Shown here: piece after piece, positions 5,496 to 8,090 of the stretch
Position numbering within the stretch: the stretch's first letter is position 1
Layout: each line of letters begins with the position of its first letter
Notes under the pieces: generated by a model
The model's database searches: none
The model's input: the letters and a program-made list of their open reading frames with translations, nothing else
What the model was told of the DNA's origin: nothing
DNA from: Sphingomonadales bacterium
GTDB taxonomy: Bacteria > Pseudomonadota > Alphaproteobacteria > Sphingomonadales > Sphingomonadaceae
Assembly: GCA_028868335.1 (NCBI GenBank)
Contig: JAGWUU010000142.1
Coordinates: 1-8,090, forward strand
Length of the DNA: 8,090 bases
Reading direction: 5' to 3'
Program-made: the position numbers and the translations under genes

Positions 5496-6193
5496 CCATT
5501 TCCCCCGAAATGCTGGCGGCCTATGCCGATGGCGAGCTTGACCAGCTCAGCGCCGCACGGGTCGAGCGGGCGTTGGGAGATGATCCGGACCTTGCCCGGC
5601 AACTCGAGGCGTTGCTTGCGTTGAAAGACAAGCTGAACGCCCACTTCGCCCCGATACTCGACCAGCCGGTGCCCGAACAAATCACCGCGCCGATCGCGGA
5701 TGCGGCAAAGGTTGTCGACCTTTCAGCGGTCCGCGCGGCGCGGCAGCGCTGGTTCGAGCGCCCGGCGTTGCGCTATGGTGGGGGAGCGATTGCTGCCGCC
5801 TTGGCGCTGGTGCTGGTGCTGGTGATGACGGTCAATCGCACTGGTGACGGCGCACCGGGCATGGCCGGCGAGGAGCTGGCCCGGGCGCTCGACAGCCAAC
5901 GGTCCGGCGTGGTCGGACCCGGCGGGACCAAGGTGCTGTTGTCGTTCCGCGACCATGGTGGAGCGCTCTGCCGGGGCTACGCCGAAAAGGCCGGTTCGGG
6001 AATCGCCTGCCGCGAGGACAGCGGCTGGCACATCCGAACGCACGGAGCGAACGCCTCAGCCGAGCAAGGCGCATACCGCCAGGCCGGCAGCGCCGATGCC
6101 GCCGTGATGGCGGCCGCGCAGGACATGGCTGGCGGCCCCGCGCTCGACGCTGACGAGGAAGCGAAGGCGATTGCCGCGGGGTGGAAACGGTAA
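5492..6193 (+). CDS. Transmembrane anti-sigma factor
   Basis: Presumed membrane-bound inhibitor of the ECF sigma factor encoded just upstream, with a 4-base ATGA overlap implying balanced, coupled synthesis. 233 residues. The cytoplasmic N-terminus (MTISPEMLAAYADGELDQLSAARVERALGDDPDLARQLE, 1-39) is the typical anti-sigma helical start, with AAYADGELD at 9-17. It lacks the H-x3-C-x2-C zinc motif of ZAS-type anti-sigmas. One membrane helix lies at about 96-114 (GGGAIAAALALVLVLVMTV). The periplasmic domain of about 118 residues contains two cysteines, C160 (GGALCRGY) and C173 (GIACREDSGWHI), that could form a disulfide. The sensor signal is unknown. The role rests on gene position, topology and the N-terminal pattern. 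No terminator is visible downstream; the tRNA gene converges after 11 bases. Confidence 0.85.
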   Translation: MTISPEMLAAYADGELDQLSAARVERALGDDPDLARQLEALLALKDKLNAHFAPILDQPVPEQITAPIADAAKVVDLSAVRAARQRWFERPALRYGGGAIAAALALVLVLVMTVNRTGDGAPGMAGEELARALDSQRSGVVGPGGTKVLLSFRDHGGALCRGYAEKAGSGIACREDSGWHIRTHGANASAEQGAYRQAGSADAAVMAAAQDMAGGPALDADEEAKAIAAGWKR

Positions 6194-6204
6194 GGCAGGA
6201 GAAG

Positions 6205-6281
6205 TGGTGCGCCCGACGGGATTCGAACCCATGGCCCCCAGATTAGGAATCTGGTGCTCTATCCTGCTGAGCTACGGGCGC
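6205..6281 (-). tRNA. tRNA-Arg (anticodon CCT), CCA encoded
   Basis: Read on the minus strand, the acceptor arms GCGCCCG (6281-6275) and CGGGCGC (6215-6209) pair over 7 bp. The D arm is GCTC/GAGC. The anticodon stem CCAGA/TCTGG encloses loop TTCCTAA, giving anticodon CCT for the AGG arginine codon. The variable loop is 5 nt, and the T arm has the standard loop TTCGAAT. Discriminator A (6208) is followed by genome-encoded CCA (6207-6205). It lies on the same strand as, and downstream of, the grxC-nitrilase-DUF1178 operon. No integrase or duplicated tRNA 3' end is nearby. Confidence 0.96.
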
Positions 6282-6311
6282 CCGCGCTTCCCCTAGGCGA
6301 GCGAGCGCGGG
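6281..6311 (-). repeat. GC-rich hairpin between DUF1178 gene and tRNA-Arg
   Basis: Inverted repeat CCCGCGCT (6281-6288) and AGCGCGGG (6304-6311), 8 bp each with a 15-base loop, filling most of the gap and touching the first base of the tRNA. There is no T-run, so it is not a standard intrinsic terminator. It might mark an RNA processing point upstream of the tRNA or be incidental in such GC-rich DNA. Confidence 0.35.
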
Positions 6312-6318
6312 CTGGCAA

Positions 6319-6783
6319 TCAGTTGAGTTCATCGGGAGGCGTTACCGGGAACGGCAACGGCAACACCGGGATTCCCTCGTTGAGCAGGTCGCGGGCTTCC
6401 TCGATCGTGGCTTGGCCGTGGATCGTTTCCGCATCGCGTTCGCCGTAATGCATCGCCCGCGATTGCTCGGCAAAGTCACCCCCGACCCAGGTGGATTGCT
6501 TCAGTGCCTCACCCTGGAGGGACGCCAACCTCGTCATCAGTGCCTGGGCTTCTGCCGTCATCTTGCCGCCGACCACTGGAGTCGGGGCGTTGTTCGGTTC
6601 ACTGCGCTGGTTGCCCTTGCGCGCCACGCTGGGGGCCATCGGCGCCTTCGTCACTGCCGGGCTGCCGCATTGCGGACAGGTGACAAGGCCGCGCTCGCTC
6701 TGCGCGGCGAAATCCTCGGACGAGGCGAACCAACCCTCGAAGCGATGGTTGGCGGGCTGACAGACGAGATCGAACACGATCAC
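6319..6783 (-). CDS. DUF1178 family protein
   Basis: Uncharacterised conserved alphaproteobacterial family; biochemical role unknown. The 154 residues match the family length. The N-terminus MIVFDLVCQPANHRFEGWFASSEDF, interrupted here only by normal family variation, and CPQCGSPAVTKAPMAPSV (36-53) are the family hallmarks. C8, H13, C36 and C39 could form a zinc ribbon. The central part (MTAEAQALMTRLASLQGEAL) is helical, and the C-terminal part carries the conserved YGERDAETIHGQATIEEARDLL stretch (about 113-134) and PVLPLPFP. The start is GTG at 6783, overlapping the nitrilase stop by four bases (GTGA), so translation is coupled. It is the third gene of the grxC operon. Confidence 0.92.
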   Translation of the reverse strand: MIVFDLVCQPANHRFEGWFASSEDFAAQSERGLVTCPQCGSPAVTKAPMAPSVARKGNQRSEPNNAPTPVVGGKMTAEAQALMTRLASLQGEALKQSTWVGGDFAEQSRAMHYGERDAETIHGQATIEEARDLLNEGIPVLPLPFPVTPPDELN

Positions 6784-7607
6784 GACGCGGTCACTCCCGG
6801 TATGGGGCGCTTGTTGGCCAGGCTCGGCAATTGGGTTCGCACTTCGGCGATGCGCGCGCGGTCAACTTCGGCAAAGCCAAGGCCGCCCGATTCCCCGCCC
6901 ATATCGAGCAGCACTTCGCCCCACGGGTCGACCACCAGGCTGTGCCCATACGTCTCGCGTCCGTCTTCATGCCGCCCGCCCTGCGCTGCGGCGACGACAT
7001 AGGCGCTCGCCTCGATCGCGCGAGCGCGTTGCAGAACGTGCCAGTGGGCCGATCCGGTCGGCACGGTGAAGGCCGCCGGAATCGCGATCAAATCGCAACG
7101 AGCGCGGCCAAGCACCTCGAACAATGCAGGAAAGCGCAGGTCGTAACATACTACCAGCCCCAACCGACCGAGCGGGGTTTCCACCGTCACCACCGCCTCA
7201 CCCGGCGCATAGGCCGCCGACTCGCGCCAGCTTTCGCCGGACGCGAGATCGACATCGAACATGTGGATCTTGTCATAGCGGGCGGCGATCATCCCGTTCG
7301 CGTCGATCACGAAGCTGCGATTGGCCCAGCGCCCGTCCTCGCGCTGCACGGCAAGGCTGCCGAGCGCGACCCAAATTCCGGCACCGGCCGCCGCTTCGCG
7401 CACCGCCGAAAGAACCGGATTGGCGTCCTCCGTGACAATGTGCGGCGCGGCGCGTTCACGATTGCGATCAAGCAGGCCGGACATCTCGGGCGTGAACAGC
7501 ATCGTCGCCCCGCCCATTGCCGATGCCCCAACCGCGGCGACGATCGCCGCGGCGTTGGCACTCGGGTCGATCCCCGAGGTCATCTGAAGGACGGCGAGCC
7601 GGTTCAT
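6780..7607 (-). CDS. Carbon-nitrogen hydrolase (Nit1-like nitrilase superfamily amidase)
   Basis: Amidase of the nitrilase superfamily, in the branch close to Nit1/deaminated-glutathione amidase, which hydrolyses a damaged glutathione by-product. 275 residues, full length. The catalytic Glu-Lys-Cys set is present: E41 in FTPEMS, K113 in RYDKIHMFDVD, and C154 in GLVVCYDLRFP. Other family stretches are GSLAVQ, NRSFVID, and the C-terminal AAAQGGRHEDGRETYGHSLVVDPWGEV (about 206-232). The ATG at 7607 is 3 bases after the grxC stop, and the 3' end overlaps the DUF1178 gene. Pairing with glutaredoxin fits a glutathione-linked housekeeping role. The exact substrate is inferred from family resemblance; another omega-amidase activity is possible. 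Confidence 0.93.
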   Translation of the reverse strand: MNRLAVLQMTSGIDPSANAAAIVAAVGASAMGGATMLFTPEMSGLLDRNRERAAPHIVTEDANPVLSAVREAAAGAGIWVALGSLAVQREDGRWANRSFVIDANGMIAARYDKIHMFDVDLASGESWRESAAYAPGEAVVTVETPLGRLGLVVCYDLRFPALFEVLGRARCDLIAIPAAFTVPTGSAHWHVLQRARAIEASAYVVAAAQGGRHEDGRETYGHSLVVDPWGEVLLDMGGESGGLGFAEVDRARIAEVRTQLPSLANKRPIPGVTAS

Positions 7608-7610
7608 GGA

Positions 7611-7874
7611 TCAGCGGCCCAACAGGGCATCCAGCTTGCCCGCGCTGTCCAGCGCGTGGAGATCGTCGCTACCGCCGACAGGCTTGTCGTTGATCAGGAT
7701 CTGCGGGACCGTGCTGGCGCCGGGGACACGATCCTGCATCTCGGTACGCTTGGGACCGCCAAGGGTAATGTCGTATTCGTCATAGGCCACGCCCTTGCCG
7801 TCGAGCAGCGCCTTGGCGCGAACGCAATAGGGACAGCCCCACTTGGTGTAGATTTCGACCTTGGGCGTTGTCAT
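7611..7874 (-). CDS. grxC: Glutaredoxin 3 (dithiol, Grx3 type)
   Basis: Glutathione-dependent thiol-disulfide oxidoreductase of the cytoplasm. The 87 residues are the usual bacterial Grx3 length. The dithiol active site is C14-P-Y-C17 (TKWGCPYCVRAKALL). The cis-proline motif T55-V-P57 (ASTVPQILIN) and the glutathione-binding GGSDD (67-71) followed by LHALDSAGKL complete the thioredoxin fold. The ATG at 7874 has GGAG 6 bases upstream. It is the first gene of an operon with the Nit1-like amidase (3-base gap) and the DUF1178 protein. It is divergent from the Hsp20 gene; no clear promoter is visible for it in the shared gap. Confidence 0.95.
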   Translation of the reverse strand: MTTPKVEIYTKWGCPYCVRAKALLDGKGVAYDEYDITLGGPKRTEMQDRVPGASTVPQILINDKPVGGSDDLHALDSAGKLDALLGR

Positions 7875-7905
7875 CAGGTACTCCGTGAGTGAGCGGGCCG
7901 CCCCT

Positions 7906-7933
7906 CTTGAAACGCGGCGGCGCTATCATATCT
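7906..7933 (+). promoter_or_regulatory. RpoH (sigma-32) type heat-shock promoter of the Hsp20 gene
   Basis: CTTGAAA (7906-7912) is followed by CATATCT (7927-7933), giving CTTG-N17-CATATCT. This agrees with the alphaproteobacterial RpoH pattern CTTG-N17-CYTATNT at all but one fixed position, and CCCC precedes the -35 as is common. It points at the Hsp20 gene, with a predicted start of transcription near 7940 and a leader of about 88 nt. Confidence 0.75.
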
Positions 7934-7940
7934 CGGGATC

Positions 7941-8028
7941 GGTGTCATGGCCCGCAAGGGGGTGGCGCCAAACCGGAGCGCCGAATTCGGGCTCCAATCC
8001 GAAAATTGCTCAAACCGAGGATTTTACC
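7941..8028 (+). ncRNA. ROSE-type RNA thermometer in the Hsp20 leader
   Basis: Just before the start codon, TTGCTC (8006-8011) faces GAGGAT (8017-8022) across a 5-base loop AAACC. C8011-G8017, U8010-A8018, C8009-G8019, U8007-A8021 and A8005-U8023 pair, with G8008 opposite G8020 and U8006 opposite U8022. The UUGCU/AGGA pairing with a G-G mismatch is the signature of ROSE elements, which hide the Shine-Dalgarno until heat melts it. Upstream is a second hairpin, GGAGC (7975-7979) with GCTCC (7991-7995), continued inside by CCG-AATT-CGG (7981-7990). Further 5' a small stem CCC-GCAA-GGG sits at 7951-7960 by one register. Leader length and multi-hairpin form fit the family. Function is inferred. Confidence 0.75.
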
Positions 8029-8090
8029 ATGAACCGTTTCGACTTTACCCCCTATCGCCGCACCATGGTTGGTTTCGATCGGCTGTTCGA
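8029..8090 (+). CDS. Hsp20/IbpA-family small heat-shock protein (partial, 5' end only)
   Basis: Only the first 20 codons are in the window: MNRFDFTPYRRTMVGFDRLF. The YRR-x-VGFDRLF pattern is the N-terminus of alphaproteobacterial IbpA-like small heat-shock proteins, ATP-independent holdases that bind unfolding proteins. The ATG at 8029 has GAGG 8 bases upstream. The RpoH-like promoter and ROSE-like leader immediately upstream strongly support the call. The alpha-crystallin domain lies beyond the window edge. Confidence 0.88.
   Translation, partial: MNRFDFTPYRRTMVGFDRLF

Noticed and set aside
5492..5610. Zinc-finger (ZAS) anti-sigma motif
   Set aside because: No H-x3-C-x2-C is present in the N-terminal domain; the only cysteines are periplasmic.
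6205..6281. tRNA-Arg as an integration (att) site of a genomic island
   Set aside because: No integrase, no repeated tRNA 3' end, and both flanks are ordinary core genes.
6831..7892. Plus-strand open frame (353 codons) spanning the nitrilase and grxC genes in antisense
   Set aside because: Both minus-strand genes are complete and conserved; no ribosome site or family resemblance supports the antisense frame.

Overview
The window looks like chromosomal DNA from an alphaproteobacterium, most likely a member of the Sphingomonadales (Novosphingobium, Erythrobacter or Sphingopyxis type). The grounds are high GC, a PDH E1-beta subunit with a fused N-terminal lipoyl domain, the ftsB-pdhA-pdhB order, the grxC-nitrilase-DUF1178 order, GANTC (CcrM) sites, and an in-frame copy of a palindromic repeat that I recognise from alphaproteobacterial genomes. 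The genus is inference. Nearly everything is annotatable housekeeping or envelope-stress content; I see no integrase, transposase, CRISPR or phage gene.

Layout. Positions 1-754 (minus) hold the 5' two thirds of pdhB, translationally coupled to pdhA (754-1830, minus). The AT-rich gap upstream of pdhA carries a 10-bp inverted repeat. ftsB follows (1947-2258, minus), with four GANTC sites packed just before its start codon. A strong intrinsic terminator (2316-2350) closes the next minus-strand gene (2411-3592), which encodes a secreted Gly/Ala/Ser/Asn-rich protein with a C-terminal PRC-barrel-like domain. Next is a secreted S8 (subtilisin-like) peptidase (3692-4924, minus). It diverges from an ECF sigma factor (5001-5495, plus) and its overlapping membrane anti-sigma factor (5492-6193, plus). 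The short gap between peptidase and sigma gene is filled by a perfect 14-bp inverted repeat that can be read as the same ECF-type promoter on both strands.

A tRNA-Arg(CCT) gene (6205-6281, minus) converges on the anti-sigma gene. Upstream of it, on the same strand, lies a tight operon grxC-nitrilase-DUF1178 (7874 down to 6319). At the right edge an Hsp20-family small heat-shock gene starts on the plus strand (8029 onward). Its leader has a good RpoH-type promoter and a 3' hairpin that matches the core of a ROSE RNA thermometer.

How the parts fit. pdhA and pdhB make the pyruvate dehydrogenase E1 heterotetramer, and ftsB links this block to division. The peptidase/sigma/anti-sigma set reads as a cell-envelope signalling module with a shared symmetric promoter, which is the most unusual arrangement here. 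The heat-shock gene appears to be controlled twice, by RpoH transcription and by RNA melting at the ribosome binding site.
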